From Herminiimonas sp. KBW02 (GTDB taxonomy: Bacteria > Pseudomonadota > Gammaproteobacteria > Burkholderiales > Burkholderiaceae_D), in the NCBI RefSeq assembly GCF_003852535.1, contig NZ_QAJP01000006.1:1-64000 (forward strand): a stretch of DNA of 64,000 bases, in the 5' to 3' direction. A program made the translations under genes and the position numbers. The notes under the pieces are model-generated. The model was not told the origin of the DNA. It was given only the letters and a program-made list of their open reading frames with translations, and did not search any database. This document shows, piece by piece, positions 18,756 through 27,617 of the stretch. Numbering within the stretch: the stretch's first letter is position 1; every line of letters starts with the position of its first letter.

Positions 18756-19793
18756 TTACGGCAAGACAGGGATGTGCATCAAACCGGCCGTTTCATCCAG
18801 GCCGAACATGAGGTTCATACATTGCACTGCCTGACCGGAAGCGCCCTTGACCAGATTGTCCTGTACGACCAGGATGACGAGCGTGTCGCCATCGTCCGGA
18901 CGATGCAAGGCTATGCGCAACATATTCGACGCACGGGTCGAACGTGTTTCAGGATGCGAGCCAAAAGGCATGACATCGATGAAGGGTTCGTTGCCATATG
19001 CGTTTTCGAACAAGGCTTGCAAGGCGGCGTTGTCGATGTCTTTGGTCAGGCGCGCATACAGGGTCGAATGCATGCCACGGATCATCGGCACCAGATGCGG
19101 GGTAAACAGCAAGCCGACTTTATCCTTGGTCAGCAAACGCAAACGTTCCAGGGTCTCAGGCGAATGGCGATGGCCAGACACGCCGTAGGCCTTGAAGTTA
19201 TCGCCCGCTTCAGAGAACAACGTCGCGACTTCAGCTTTACGACCGGCACCGGATACGCCCGACTTGCAATCCGCGATCAGGTGCGAGGCGTCAATCACGC
19301 CGGCTTGCAACAAAGGCGCGAGACCCAGTTGCATGGTGGTCGGATAGCAGCCTGGATTGCCAACGATGCGCGCCTTGCGGATAGCCTCGCGATTCAATTC
19401 AACCAGGCCATACGCGGCTTCTTTCAGCAACTCTGGGCAGGTATGCGGGATCTTGTACCACTTCTCAAAGGAAGCGATGTCCTGCAAGCGAAAGTCGGCA
19501 GCGAGGTCGATGACCTTGACGCCAGCCGCCAGCAATTCCGGCGCTTGTGCCATGGCCACACCGTGCGGCGTAGCGAAGAAGACAACATCACATTCGGTCA
19601 GCCTGGCTTTTTCCGGCGCCGAAAACGCCAGATCCACACGTCCGCGCAATGACGGAAACATATCGGCCACCGGCAAACCATCTTCCTTGCGCGATGTAAT
19701 CGCGGTGAGTTTGACTTCCGGGTGTGTTGCCAACAAGCGCAACAATTCCACGCCTGTATAACCGGTGCCGCCGACGATGCCAACCTTGATCAT
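18756..19793 (-). CDS. argC: N-acetyl-gamma-glutamyl-phosphate reductase
   Basis: NADPH-dependent third step of arginine synthesis. From the ATG at 19793 ([21 protein letters not shown]) it has 345 residues. The Rossmann glycine motif is GGTGYTG, and the catalytic cysteine is C149 in GNPGCYPT. The HRHSPE segment matches the conserved substrate loop. A longer ORF start at 19808 adds MLGRN only. It begins the argC/DUF6776/bactofilin/erpA run and is separated from rpsI by a terminator. Confidence 0.96.
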   Translation of the reverse strand: MIKVGIVGGTGYTGVELLRLLATHPEVKLTAITSRKEDGLPVADMFPSLRGRVDLAFSAPEKARLTECDVVFFATPHGVAMAQAPELLAAGVKVIDLAADFRLQDIASFEKWYKIPHTCPELLKEAAYGLVELNREAIRKARIVGNPGCYPTTMQLGLAPLLQAGVIDASHLIADCKSGVSGAGRKAEVATLFSEAGDNFKAYGVSGHRHSPETLERLRLLTKDKVGLLFTPHLVPMIRGMHSTLYARLTKDIDNAALQALFENAYGNEPFIDVMPFGSHPETRSTRASNMLRIALHRPDDGDTLVILVVQDNLVKGASGQAVQCMNLMFGLDETAGLMHIPVLP

Positions 19794-19884
19794 GTTTCTT
19801 CCTAGCAAAATTTACTTCGTTTTATTTTAACAGGCGATGAGCTGCATACGCTCGCCCACCATCGCTTCCAATCGCAAACCAGGA

Positions 19885-19920
19885 TAAAAAAAGCCGCCAG
19901 GCGTAAACCAGGCGGCTTTT
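19885..19920 (-). terminator. Terminator of the rplM-rpsI operon
   Basis: Stem AAAAGCCGCC (19889-19898) with GGCGGCTTTT (19911-19920) and a 12-nt loop. On the minus strand it ends in a run of seven or more T residues, 20 nt after the rpsI stop. It separates the ribosomal operon from argC. Confidence 0.9.
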
Positions 19921-19940
19921 CGATGCTCTGAAAACGCAGA

Positions 19941-20333
19941 TTAACGCTTGGAGAACTGTTTGGCGCGACGTGCTTTGCGCAGGCCGACCTTTTTACGTTC
20001 AACTTCACGTGCATCACGAGTAACGAAGCCTGCTTTGGACAGTTCCGATTTCAATGTTGCATCGTAGTCGATCAGGGCACGGGTGATGCCGTGACGCACA
20101 GCGCCCGCTTGGCCGGATTCACCGCCACCGTTGACGTTAACCATGATGTCGAATGTTTCAACATTGTTGGTCAGTTCCAGAGGCTGGCGTATCACCATCA
20201 GACCGGTTTCGCGCGAAAAATATTCATTCGCTGGCTTGCCGTTGACGACGATCTGGCCGGAGCCGGATTTGATGAAGACGCGAGCCACTGCACTCTTGCG
20301 ACGGCCGGTTCCGTAATTGTAGTTACCGATCAT
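19941..20333 (-). CDS. rpsI: 30S ribosomal protein S9
   Basis: Small-subunit protein whose basic C-terminal tail reaches the P-site tRNA. It is 130 residues, the exact usual length. It begins [20 protein letters not shown] and ends [13 protein letters not shown], the conserved tail that finishes in KR. It contains [19 protein letters not shown]. It starts 9 nt after rplM and is followed by a strong terminator. Confidence 0.98.
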   Translation of the reverse strand: MIGNYNYGTGRRKSAVARVFIKSGSGQIVVNGKPANEYFSRETGLMVIRQPLELTNNVETFDIMVNVNGGGESGQAGAVRHGITRALIDYDATLKSELSKAGFVTRDAREVERKKVGLRKARRAKQFSKR

Positions 20334-20342
20334 GTCTATTCC

Positions 20343-20771
20343 TTAGAGTTCAAGTGCTTTAGGTTGCTGCGCAGCGTGCGGATGAGTTGCCTCAGCGTAC
20401 ACTTTGAGCTTCTTGATCATCGCGTAGCCGAGTGGGCCTTTAGGCAACATGCCTTTGACCGCTTTCTCAAGCGCGCGACCCGGAAAACGCTGTTGCATTT
20501 TCAGGAAGTTGGTTTCATAGATACCGCCTGGGTAACCCGAGTGGCGATAGTATGTTTTTTCTGTTGCTTTGGTACCGGTCACGCGCAGTTTGCCTGCGTT
20601 GATCACGACGATGAAATCGCCGGTGTCGACGTGAGGAGTAAATTCCGGTTTGTGTTTGCCGCGCAGTCGGAGTGCCACTTCGCTGGCAACACGTCCGAGG
20701 ACTTTGTCCGTCGCGTCAATCACGAACCAATCGCGCTGGACTTCGTGTCCTTTAGCGGAGAAGGTTTTCAT
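20343..20771 (-). CDS. rplM: 50S ribosomal protein L13
   Basis: Large-subunit assembly protein of 142 residues, the exact usual length. Markers are [54 protein letters not shown] and the C-terminal KALEL. A good ribosome-binding site (AGGAAG) precedes the ATG. It heads the rplM-rpsI operon, driven by a strong promoter at 20890-20919. In E. coli L13 represses its own operon by binding the leader; the leader here is about 110 nt, but no pairing was worked out. Confidence 0.98.
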   Translation of the reverse strand: MKTFSAKGHEVQRDWFVIDATDKVLGRVASEVALRLRGKHKPEFTPHVDTGDFIVVINAGKLRVTGTKATEKTYYRHSGYPGGIYETNFLKMQQRFPGRALEKAVKGMLPKGPLGYAMIKKLKVYAEATHPHAAQQPKALEL

Positions 20772-21098
20772 GATGACTTCCTAAATATAATTAAATCGCT
20801 CAAATGGTGGTTACGCGGCTAGAACTTCTGAGCAACTGCCCGCGTACTCGGCCTTGTTATCTCTTCCTGAGCAAACGAAAGAACCGCAGATTATAGACTT
20901 TTCAAGGACTTAGCGTCAAATTTAAGCAGCTATTTTGGCGATATTTGCCGTTAAAACGTTGCGATCCGGGCGAATTGATGCCGAAAAGTCATGGAATCTG
21001 TGTTCATCCGGCAATTCCCGCGCTTGCACAGGCTGCATCAATTTCTCCGTCAGCAGTTACAATGACGCAAAATCAACCTGCAACTTTACGAGAACACC
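20772..21098. other. Intergenic region between divergent rplM and osmC-like genes
   Basis: 327 nt with no supported gene. It holds the strong rplM-rpsI promoter (20890-20919, minus) and the roughly 110-nt rplM leader. For the plus-strand gene only a weak TACAAT at 21058-21063 is seen, without a matching -35. No RNA gene or repeat was recognised. Confidence 0.6.
20890..20919 (-). promoter_or_regulatory. Sigma-70 promoter of rplM-rpsI
   Basis: On the minus strand TTGACG (20914-20919) is followed after 18 nt by a perfect TATAAT (20890-20895). This is the best housekeeping promoter seen in the window and fits the high demand for ribosomal proteins. The predicted transcript start is near 20883, about 110 nt before the rplM ATG. 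Confidence 0.8.
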
Positions 21099-21542
21099 AT
21101 GGAATGCACAGTACGCTGGACCGGCTTGTCCGGCATGACCTTTTTAGCTGAAACCGGCTCCGGCCACGTCGTCGCCATGGATGGCGCACCCGAAGGCGGT
21201 GGCCGCAACCTGGCGCCACGCCCGATGGAAGTGGTGCTGCTCGGCACCGGCGGCTGCACCGCCTATGACGTCGTCGTCATCCTGCGCAAAAGCGGCCAGG
21301 ATGTGCGCGGCTGCGAAGTATCGCTCAAATCTGAGCGCGCTGAAACCGACCCGAAAGTTTTTACCAAGGTCCACTTCCACTTTACCGTTACTGGCCGCAA
21401 CCTGAAATCCAATGTGGTCGAACGCGCGATCAAGCTGTCGCATGACAAGTATTGCTCGGCATCCATCATGATGGAAAAGACTGCTGAAATTACCCACTCG
21501 TTCGAGATAGTCGACGACGCAGCACCAGCTGTCGCCGCTTAA
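21099..21542 (+). CDS. OsmC family protein (YhfA-like)
   Basis: A 147-residue cytoplasmic protein of the OsmC/Ohr fold. Two conserved cysteines, C53 (LGTGGCTAYDVVVIL) and C119 (SHDKYCSAS), are placed as in thiol peroxidases of this group. The pattern resembles E. coli YhfA more than Ohr. A role in peroxide handling is possible but unproven. Monocistronic: it is divergent from rplM and is followed by a strong terminator. Confidence 0.85.
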   Translation: MECTVRWTGLSGMTFLAETGSGHVVAMDGAPEGGGRNLAPRPMEVVLLGTGGCTAYDVVVILRKSGQDVRGCEVSLKSERAETDPKVFTKVHFHFTVTGRNLKSNVVERAIKLSHDKYCSASIMMEKTAEITHSFEIVDDAAPAVAA

Positions 21543-21571
21543 TAGCTTTAACACTAACCGTTTGGGCAAAA

Positions 21572-21605
21572 AGAAAGGGATAGCGTTACAGCTATCCCTT
21601 TCTTG
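21572..21605. terminator. Terminator between osmC-like gene and coq7
   Basis: A perfect 14-bp stem AAGAAAGGGATAGC (21572-21585) with GCTATCCCTTTCTT (21592-21605). The flanking A- and T-rich ends could serve both converging genes. Confidence 0.8.
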
Positions 21606-21651
21606 CTTGTCATGCTGAAAACCCGCGACAACTAACTATATAAATAGGCCC

Positions 21652-22278
21652 CTATAAATAATAGGCAGTCGTCGTCATGACTTTCGCCATCGCCTGCATG
21701 CCCATTTGCGCAAAGGGCGGCACCGCTTGCGCGCCCAGTGCTTGCGCTGCCGAGCCATGTTCAGCCTCATCCGCACTCATTTGCTGCACGATGGCCAGTG
21801 ATTTGGCGTCTTGCGGCGGCAGGCTGCTCAGATGCTCATTCAAATGCGCTTCGACCTGCCGCTCGGTTTCGACCACAAAGCCCAGACTACGCGCATCACC
21901 CAGCGTCGCCGCGACAGTGCCCAACGCAAAAGCACCGGCATACCACAGCGGATTCAACAAACTGGGACGTGAGCCCAGTTCGCGCAAACGCTCGGCAGTC
22001 CACGCCAGATGATCTTCTTCCTCGCGCCCCGCAAGCAGCAACTGCTCCCTGATGGCAGGACTACGTGCGAATTGCGCCTGCGCCTGATATAAGGCTTGCG
22101 CACAGACTTCGCCCACATGATTCACCCGCATCAGTCCGGCGCTATGCCGACGCTGCGCACTATCCAGCTCACCATCGGCCACTCTGGCTGCTGGATTCGC
22201 CCGCCCTGCAACAGAAATACCGGCCATCACGCGCAAGGCGCTATCGAAATGCTGAATCAAACGATCAGGAAACTGCAT
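21652..22278 (-). CDS. coq7: Coq7-type demethoxyubiquinone hydroxylase
   Basis: Di-iron monooxygenase that adds the last ring hydroxyl in ubiquinone synthesis; it replaces UbiF in many beta-proteobacteria. From the ATG at 22278 ([16 protein letters not shown]) it has 208 residues. Iron ligands are visible in [42 protein letters not shown] and [12 protein letters not shown], the expected E-ExxH repeats. The ORF reaches 22329, but the extra Cys-rich start is not family-like. It stands alone and converges on the osmC-like gene. Confidence 0.92.
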   Translation of the reverse strand: MQFPDRLIQHFDSALRVMAGISVAGRANPAARVADGELDSAQRRHSAGLMRVNHVGEVCAQALYQAQAQFARSPAIREQLLLAGREEEDHLAWTAERLRELGSRPSLLNPLWYAGAFALGTVAATLGDARSLGFVVETERQVEAHLNEHLSSLPPQDAKSLAIVQQMSADEAEHGSAAQALGAQAVPPFAQMGMQAMAKVMTTTAYYL

Positions 22279-22459
22279 ATATATCTTCAACCTATACAAA
22301 ACAAATGTTGCACCACAACTACACTCCATGCGACATGAAATGTGTCTTTTGCAAAAAGTTAACGCGCGTCAAAAAGACTTGCCCGCTACTTAGCTTAGCC
22401 TTGCCAGACAGAACTAAAAAAGATGCTCATCGCCATTCAGCTTAGCGCACAAGCTGCCG

Positions 22460-23680
22460 ATGAATAAGATGGCTTTGCTTCATAACCCGACACAGACACC
22501 CTTGATGAACACCTTGCATTTTGCGCTTGCCCTGAGCTGCGCCGTGGTCAGTACCGCATACGCTCAGCCTGCCATGACTATATATGGCACCTTCAAGGAG
22601 GCAAATGATGAGACCAACAACGAACAAATTGCAAGAAAACCGTTTGCCGGCACCAATTATCAATCGACCATCAATATCTACGGCACGATAGACGCGGGCA
22701 TACGCAATGTTACCAATACCACCAGAAATGGTGGCGATACATTGAAGGTGGGGTCGAATGGCGAGTATTACAACAATCGCATAGGCATCAAAGGAACCGA
22801 AGACCTGGGCGGCGGCCTGAACGCCCACTTCCACCTGGAAACCGGTTTTAATACCGGCACCGGCGCGCTGGATAATAACGCGGGGCGCATGTTCAACCGT
22901 ATTTCATCGGTAGGCGTGGCTGGCGCTTTCGGCTCCATCGACTTTGGACGCATGCCCTCGGTTTCCTGCAAAACCATTTTCCCCTATGATCCGTTCCAGT
23001 ATCGCTATGTGCAGATCATCCCTTTGGCCGGCGCCTCCGCCGGTAACGCGGACGGCAACTTCACCGGCTTCCCTTACGGCACCATAGGCGGCACCCGCTT
23101 CAGCAACGACGTGCAATATATAGGCAAGTTTGGCGGCCTGACGGTTCTCGCCGAATATTCAGCGGGCGAAGTTGCGGGTTCTAATAGCAGCGGCAGCGCA
23201 AAGGCAATCGGATTGACTTACCGCCCCGGCCCATTCGTCTTCGGCGTCGCGTACACCAAACAAAAACCCAATGTCGCGACCGGCAGTGCAGTGGATTACC
23301 GTGACCAGGATCAAATCACCTTCGGCGGTGCCTACCAGGCCGATGGCTGGCGCATAGCAGGCGGACATATCAATACGGAAGCCGACTCCGCCGTTAAAGG
23401 AGTTAATAATCAGGCAAAGAATAGCTGGATAGGCGGCAGCTACGACTTCACACCTGCCATCAGCGTCACCGCCGGCTATTACCGCACTACCCTGGCGACC
23501 GGCTCTGCGGAAACCGCCAGGCGCAACCTTTTGATCGTCGGGGCGACGTATGCCTTATCGACCCACACCAATCTTTATCTGGGCGTGGACCGGGCGATCC
23601 TCAGCGGCTTTGTCTCGTTGACGCCGGGAGCCCAAACCCGACAAACCGGCACCTCCATCGGCATCAACCACATGTTTTAA
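22460..23680 (+). CDS. Gram-negative porin with an unusual N-terminal insert
   Basis: A 406-residue trimeric-type outer membrane porin of the Burkholderiales family. Family signs are NIYGTIDAGIRNVTN, NRIGIKGTEDLGGGLNAHFHLETGF, FGSIDFGRMPS and a C-terminal phenylalanine (NHMF). Signal peptide: a hydrophobic stretch ends in STAYAQ. The start is uncertain among 22460, 22469 and 22505, and none has a strong Shine-Dalgarno. Between the signal peptide and the first normal strand is an extra segment of about 35 residues that also begins with a porin-like MTIYGTF. It is 38% longer in loops than a minimal porin. Its substrate is unknown. Confidence 0.85.
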   Translation: MNKMALLHNPTQTPLMNTLHFALALSCAVVSTAYAQPAMTIYGTFKEANDETNNEQIARKPFAGTNYQSTINIYGTIDAGIRNVTNTTRNGGDTLKVGSNGEYYNNRIGIKGTEDLGGGLNAHFHLETGFNTGTGALDNNAGRMFNRISSVGVAGAFGSIDFGRMPSVSCKTIFPYDPFQYRYVQIIPLAGASAGNADGNFTGFPYGTIGGTRFSNDVQYIGKFGGLTVLAEYSAGEVAGSNSSGSAKAIGLTYRPGPFVFGVAYTKQKPNVATGSAVDYRDQDQITFGGAYQADGWRIAGGHINTEADSAVKGVNNQAKNSWIGGSYDFTPAISVTAGYYRTTLATGSAETARRNLLIVGATYALSTHTNLYLGVDRAILSGFVSLTPGAQTRQTGTSIGINHMF

Positions 23681-24027
23681 GAATGACGACCTGAAAACGC
23701 GCAAACATGGAAAATCGGGCCCGACCATGATTCCAGATCGCCATCAAACCGGATTGATATTTATAAGACAACAATGGTGTGCTTCACAACAAATCACACA
23801 CGCCTCATTTTGGAATTGAAACGCACCGCTTTGTTGCGAAAAAACGTCATTTCAGCCATTTCCCCAGTGCGCTTTTGATATTTTGGTTGTCACTCCCAGC
23901 GTATTTTGTTTCAATCAATCGTCGTCTTGCAATAAGGATTGGGCAAGACAGGCAGCTCCGCAGGACTTCATGTACCACTTGCCAGTCAAGTGATGCATTT
24001 TTAAAACAACATTTGAGGAACATTTAA
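23681..24027. other. Region upstream of the major porin gene
   Basis: 347 nt without a supported gene. It is AT-richer than its surroundings and must hold the promoter and leader of the major porin. A TCTTGC/GCAAGA inverted repeat (23925-23930 and 23943-23948, 12-nt loop) lies in the likely leader. A good ribosome-binding site GAGGA (24015-24019) precedes the ATG at 24028. No convincing -35/-10 pair could be fixed. Confidence 0.5.
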
Positions 24028-25128
24028 ATGAAAAAATCGCTTCTGGCTCTGGCCGTATTGGGCGCATTTGCAGGTGCTGCATCGGCACAATCGTCCGTTA
24101 CCGTCTACGGTATCGTTGACTTGGGATTCAGCACCTCCGATAGCGGCGCGAATCAAAATGGCCGTACAAACGGCATCAACTCCGGCGGTCAATCGGCTAG
24201 CCGTGTTGGTTTCAAAGGTACAGAAGATCTGGGCAACGGCCTGAAAGCTTTGTTCCAATTGGAAGCAACTATCGCTGCTGATACCGGCGCAGGCTTCATC
24301 GCTGCAACTAACGGTAGCAACGCAGGCGGTTTTAACCGTTTCGCAACTGTTGGTCTGCAAAGCCAAGCATTTGGTACCGTTCTGTTGGGTCGCCAAACTT
24401 CGGTAATCAAAGATGCATACGACCAAATCGATCCGTTCGGTGACGGCGGCACAGTTGGCGCAATCAGCAACATCTTCTTCAACGGCAACCTGAATGGCGA
24501 TTTCGGCCGTATCTCGAACTCGGTTAAATACCAATCGAATTCGTACGCTGGCTTCAAAGGTAGCGCTGCTTACTCGTTCGGCGAAAACGCTGGTTCGACA
24601 AGCGCAAACAGCAGCTTCGGCCTGGGTCTGGGCTACGCTAACGGTCCATTGAACGTTCAATACGGTTACCATAACATCGACTCGACCGGCACAGGCGCAA
24701 CCACAGGTGCAACTGCTGGCGTTCCTACACTGCAACCAATCAGCAAAGGCAAACTGCACTTGCTGGGCGCAACCTACGATTTCGGTATCCTGAAATTGCA
24801 CGGCGCATTTGCTGACACCAAAGTTGATCTGGCTACCGCTGGCGCAACCGATCAAAAATACCGTAACTACCTGCTGGGCGTAAGCGCACCAGTTGGTCCA
24901 GGTACAATTTTCGCATCGTACGCAGTCAACGACACCAAAACAGCTGGCGTCAACAATGCTGACACCAAAAAATTCGCTATTTCGTACTCGTACGATCTGT
25001 CGAAACGTACAAATCTGTACACCGGTTACTCGAAAACTTCGAATGACAGCGGCGTTAAACTCGGTACATCCGCAGCTAACGGTAGCGATCCTTCGATTTT
25101 CAACGTCGGTATCCGTCACAAGTTCTAA
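24028..25128 (+). CDS. Major outer membrane porin
   Basis: A 366-residue porin. It has a classical signal peptide (MKKSLLALAVLGAFAGAASA, cut before QSSVTVYG). The first strand VTVYGIVDLGF, SRVGFKGTEDLGNGLKALFQLE, FGTVLLGRQ and the C-terminal terminal-F motif (IRHKF) are all typical. Codon use is strongly biased toward a small set (AAA, GGT, CGT, TCG, CTG), unlike neighbouring genes, which indicates very high expression. It has a strong ribosome-binding site and an efficient terminator with a UUCG tetraloop. It shares family with the preceding porin but is clearly diverged from it. Confidence 0.95.
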   Translation: MKKSLLALAVLGAFAGAASAQSSVTVYGIVDLGFSTSDSGANQNGRTNGINSGGQSASRVGFKGTEDLGNGLKALFQLEATIAADTGAGFIAATNGSNAGGFNRFATVGLQSQAFGTVLLGRQTSVIKDAYDQIDPFGDGGTVGAISNIFFNGNLNGDFGRISNSVKYQSNSYAGFKGSAAYSFGENAGSTSANSSFGLGLGYANGPLNVQYGYHNIDSTGTGATTGATAGVPTLQPISKGKLHLLGATYDFGILKLHGAFADTKVDLATAGATDQKYRNYLLGVSAPVGPGTIFASYAVNDTKTAGVNNADTKKFAISYSYDLSKRTNLYTGYSKTSNDSGVKLGTSAANGSDPSIFNVGIRHKF

Positions 25129-25170
25129 TTCCTGGCAGGCCTAGCCTGCTTGGTTTGAACTGTACGAAAG

Positions 25171-25200
25171 AAAAAGGCACCTTCGGGTGCCTTTTTTTTT
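25171..25200 (+). terminator. Terminator of the major porin gene
   Basis: Stem AAAAAGGCACC (25171-25181) and GGTGCCTTTTT (25186-25196) with a TTCG tetraloop, followed by more T residues. A textbook intrinsic terminator. Confidence 0.95.
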
Positions 25201-25333
25201 ATTGCCTGTATTTTCTGCAATGCCGATAACTTAATACCCATAGCGCTTTTGATATCTACAATATCTCAACTGATCCATCGTAGAATCCAGTCTGTATATA
25301 CCCAGTACATCCCGTAGCAAACCCGGAGCCCAG

Positions 25334-26074
25334 ATGCACCGCTGCCTGATCATAGAAGACGATACGCACAATGCGCTCTATATAGCCAAAGGGCTGAAAG
25401 AGATAGGCTACGATGCGACCGTCTGTGCGGATGGCATCGATGGCATGGAACTGGCTGTAAGCGATGAATGGGATGTCATCATTCTGGATCGCATGTTGCC
25501 GCAAGGGGTAGACGGCCTGTCCATCCTTGCCGCGATCCGCGAAATGGGTAAGCGCACCCCGGTCCTGATACTCAGCGCCCTGTCCGCGATCGATGAACGC
25601 GTCCGTGGCTTGCAAGCCGGTTGTAATGACTACCTGACCAAACCCTTTGCCTTCCCGGAACTGGCGGCTCGCGTCGAGGCCCTGCTGCGCTGGACCCAGC
25701 CGAATGAGGTCATCCGCGAGTTGTGCGTAGAGGATCTGAAGGTCAATTTGCTCACCCGCAGCGTCGAACGCGGCGGACGTCCGCTCAGTTTGCAGCCGCG
25801 AGAATTCCGTCTTCTGGTCTACATGATGACGCACAAGGGCCAGGTACTGACCCGCACCATGTTGCTGGAATCGGTGTGGAATTATCAATTCGATCCGCAA
25901 ACCAATGTCATCGACGCCCATATCAGCCGCTTACGCAACAAGATAGACAAAGGTTACGCTGTACCGCTGATCCATACGCGACGCAATCTGGGTTATATCC
26001 TCACACCCAATCCGCAAGTAGACGCGGCCGACGATCACGAACACGCCAAAACCGTGGCTAAACCAGCACCATGA
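25334..26074 (+). CDS. OmpR-family response regulator
   Basis: A 246-residue two-domain regulator. The receiver has acidic pocket residues in IIEDD, phospho-acceptor D52 in ILDRMLPQGVDG and K103 in LTKPF. The C-terminal winged helix has LQPREFRLLVYMM, VIDAHISRLRNKI and TRRNLGYIL. Its resemblance is to CzcR/CopR/IrlR-type metal-response regulators. A GGAG lies before the ATG. The stop codon overlaps the kinase start (ATGA at 26071-26074), so the pair is translationally coupled. It probably controls the adjacent RND operon. Confidence 0.93.
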   Translation: MHRCLIIEDDTHNALYIAKGLKEIGYDATVCADGIDGMELAVSDEWDVIILDRMLPQGVDGLSILAAIREMGKRTPVLILSALSAIDERVRGLQAGCNDYLTKPFAFPELAARVEALLRWTQPNEVIRELCVEDLKVNLLTRSVERGGRPLSLQPREFRLLVYMMTHKGQVLTRTMLLESVWNYQFDPQTNVIDAHISRLRNKIDKGYAVPLIHTRRNLGYILTPNPQVDAADDHEHAKTVAKPAP

Positions 26075-27435
26075 CACTACCTGGTTTCAAACTATGGAGT
26101 TCCGTCGCCTTTCGCATGGCCTTCAATTACAGCGCCCTGCTGGTGCTGTCCATGCTGGTCTTGCTGGCAGTCTTCTATACTCAGACGGTCAATGTGTTGA
26201 AAAGCCAGATCGACCGCCACATCGCCTCAAACTCACAACGCCTGCTGAACGACTTCATCGAAAACGGCGAGTCTTCCGTTGCGCAGCAAATCAAGGACAT
26301 CCTGCGCGACGGTGTCTACTCGGATACCGAGATCTATTTGCTGGTCAATCCTTACGGTGAAAAAGTCATAGGCAACATCCCATCCATTCCGCACAAAGCC
26401 AAGAATCGGGAAGGCATGGTAGAGACGCGCGTTATGCGCAGCGGTCGTGAAGCCATCGGACGCATGTACATCCAGCAATTACCGGACGGCAGCAAGCTGG
26501 TGGTAGGCAGCGACATCAACCATCAGCTCGAGATCGAAAGACTATTTGATCGCGCCAGCCTGATCGCCGGTCTGATCGGTCTGTTCATGTCGATAGGCGG
26601 CGCTTTGCTGTTCCGGCGTGAGCTCAGGCAGCGTCTTAGCGGCATCCAGCAAATCGTGACCCATATCGAAGCCGGCGACCTCAGCCAGCGCATCCCGCTC
26701 CTGCAGCAAGAAGATGAGTTCTCCCGGCTGAGTCGCGACATCAACAGCATGCTGGATCAGCAACAGCGCCTGATGGACGGCGTACGCCACATCTCCAATA
26801 CCATCGCGCATAATCTGCGCACGCCGATGACACGCATCTTGCTGCGTTTGCGCAAAAGCGAACGGGAAGGCGCTCAGGCCCGCGATGAGGCGCTACAGTT
26901 CGCATTGCAGGAAATGGAAGAACTCAGCGTGATGTTCAACAAACTGCTGAATCTGGCCGAAGTCGAGTCCGGTACCCGGCGCCAGAGCTTCAGCTCGATT
27001 TCGCTCAATGACGTCGTCGCCGACGTGCTGGAACTGTATGAACCGGTTGCGGAAGAAAAATCCGTACGCCTGACCTCGGTTTTCGATGCCGAACCGGTCA
27101 CCAATGGCGACCGTGAACTACTGGCCAGCGCAATTGCCAACCTGGTCGACAATGCGTTGAAATATGCTGGTGAAAATGCCGCCGTCGAAGTCCGCACCAC
27201 CCAGGATGCGCATGGTGCCGCCATCATCGTGCGCGATAACGGTGCAGGCATCCCGGCAACAGAATTGTCTCGCATAGGTACCCACTTTTATCGCCTGGAC
27301 CGCAGCCGCCCCGGCTATGGCCTCGGCCTGGCCAGCGTGATGGCGATCGCCCGCCTGCACGGCGGCAACCTCGAATTCTCAAATGCCTATCCTGGACTGA
27401 TCGTCCGCATGACACTGGCACCCAACCCGGTCTGA
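26071..27435 (+). CDS. Sensor histidine kinase
   Basis: A 454-residue inner-membrane kinase. The N-terminal span is at about 13-33. A periplasmic sensor of about 115 residues precedes a second span near 155-175 (ASLIAGLIGLFMSIGGALLF). Next come a HAMP linker and a HisKA box with H247 in IAHNLRTPMTR. The ATPase domain has LVDNALKYA (N box), DNGAGIP and a GYGLGLASV loop. It is the partner of the response regulator it overlaps. The efflux operon follows after 182 nt, so the sensed signal is probably a transported ion or compound. Confidence 0.92.
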   Translation: MTLPGFKLWSSVAFRMAFNYSALLVLSMLVLLAVFYTQTVNVLKSQIDRHIASNSQRLLNDFIENGESSVAQQIKDILRDGVYSDTEIYLLVNPYGEKVIGNIPSIPHKAKNREGMVETRVMRSGREAIGRMYIQQLPDGSKLVVGSDINHQLEIERLFDRASLIAGLIGLFMSIGGALLFRRELRQRLSGIQQIVTHIEAGDLSQRIPLLQQEDEFSRLSRDINSMLDQQQRLMDGVRHISNTIAHNLRTPMTRILLRLRKSEREGAQARDEALQFALQEMEELSVMFNKLLNLAEVESGTRRQSFSSISLNDVVADVLELYEPVAEEKSVRLTSVFDAEPVTNGDRELLASAIANLVDNALKYAGENAAVEVRTTQDAHGAAIIVRDNGAGIPATELSRIGTHFYRLDRSRPGYGLGLASVMAIARLHGGNLEFSNAYPGLIVRMTLAPNPV

Positions 27436-27481
27436 AAAGCGGTTGCCGCAGCGGGTCACTATGTATCCACCCGCCAACACG

Positions 27482-27495
27482 TTACCGAATGGTAA
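27482..27495. promoter_or_regulatory. Candidate operator upstream of the RND operon
   Basis: TTACC-GAAT-GGTAA is a 5-bp inverted repeat with a 4-nt centre, in the 182-nt gap between the kinase gene and the membrane fusion protein gene. Its place upstream of the efflux operon fits a regulator site, but OmpR-type regulators usually use direct repeats, so this is tentative. Confidence 0.3.
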
Positions 27496-27617
27496 TGCCT
27501 ACATCCTCGGCTTTCACCCCTAGTCCTCGTAAGATTGGTATCGCATAGGCTGCGTCTTTCTGTCCGCTGCAGAAATAGCAAAATGCCATGTACACCCGAA
27601 GCTAAGGATGAGGAAAC

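Noticed and set aside
24001-25119. 372-residue minus-strand ORF opposite the major porin
   Set aside because: Cys/Val-rich composition with no motif; a mirror of the highly biased porin codon use.
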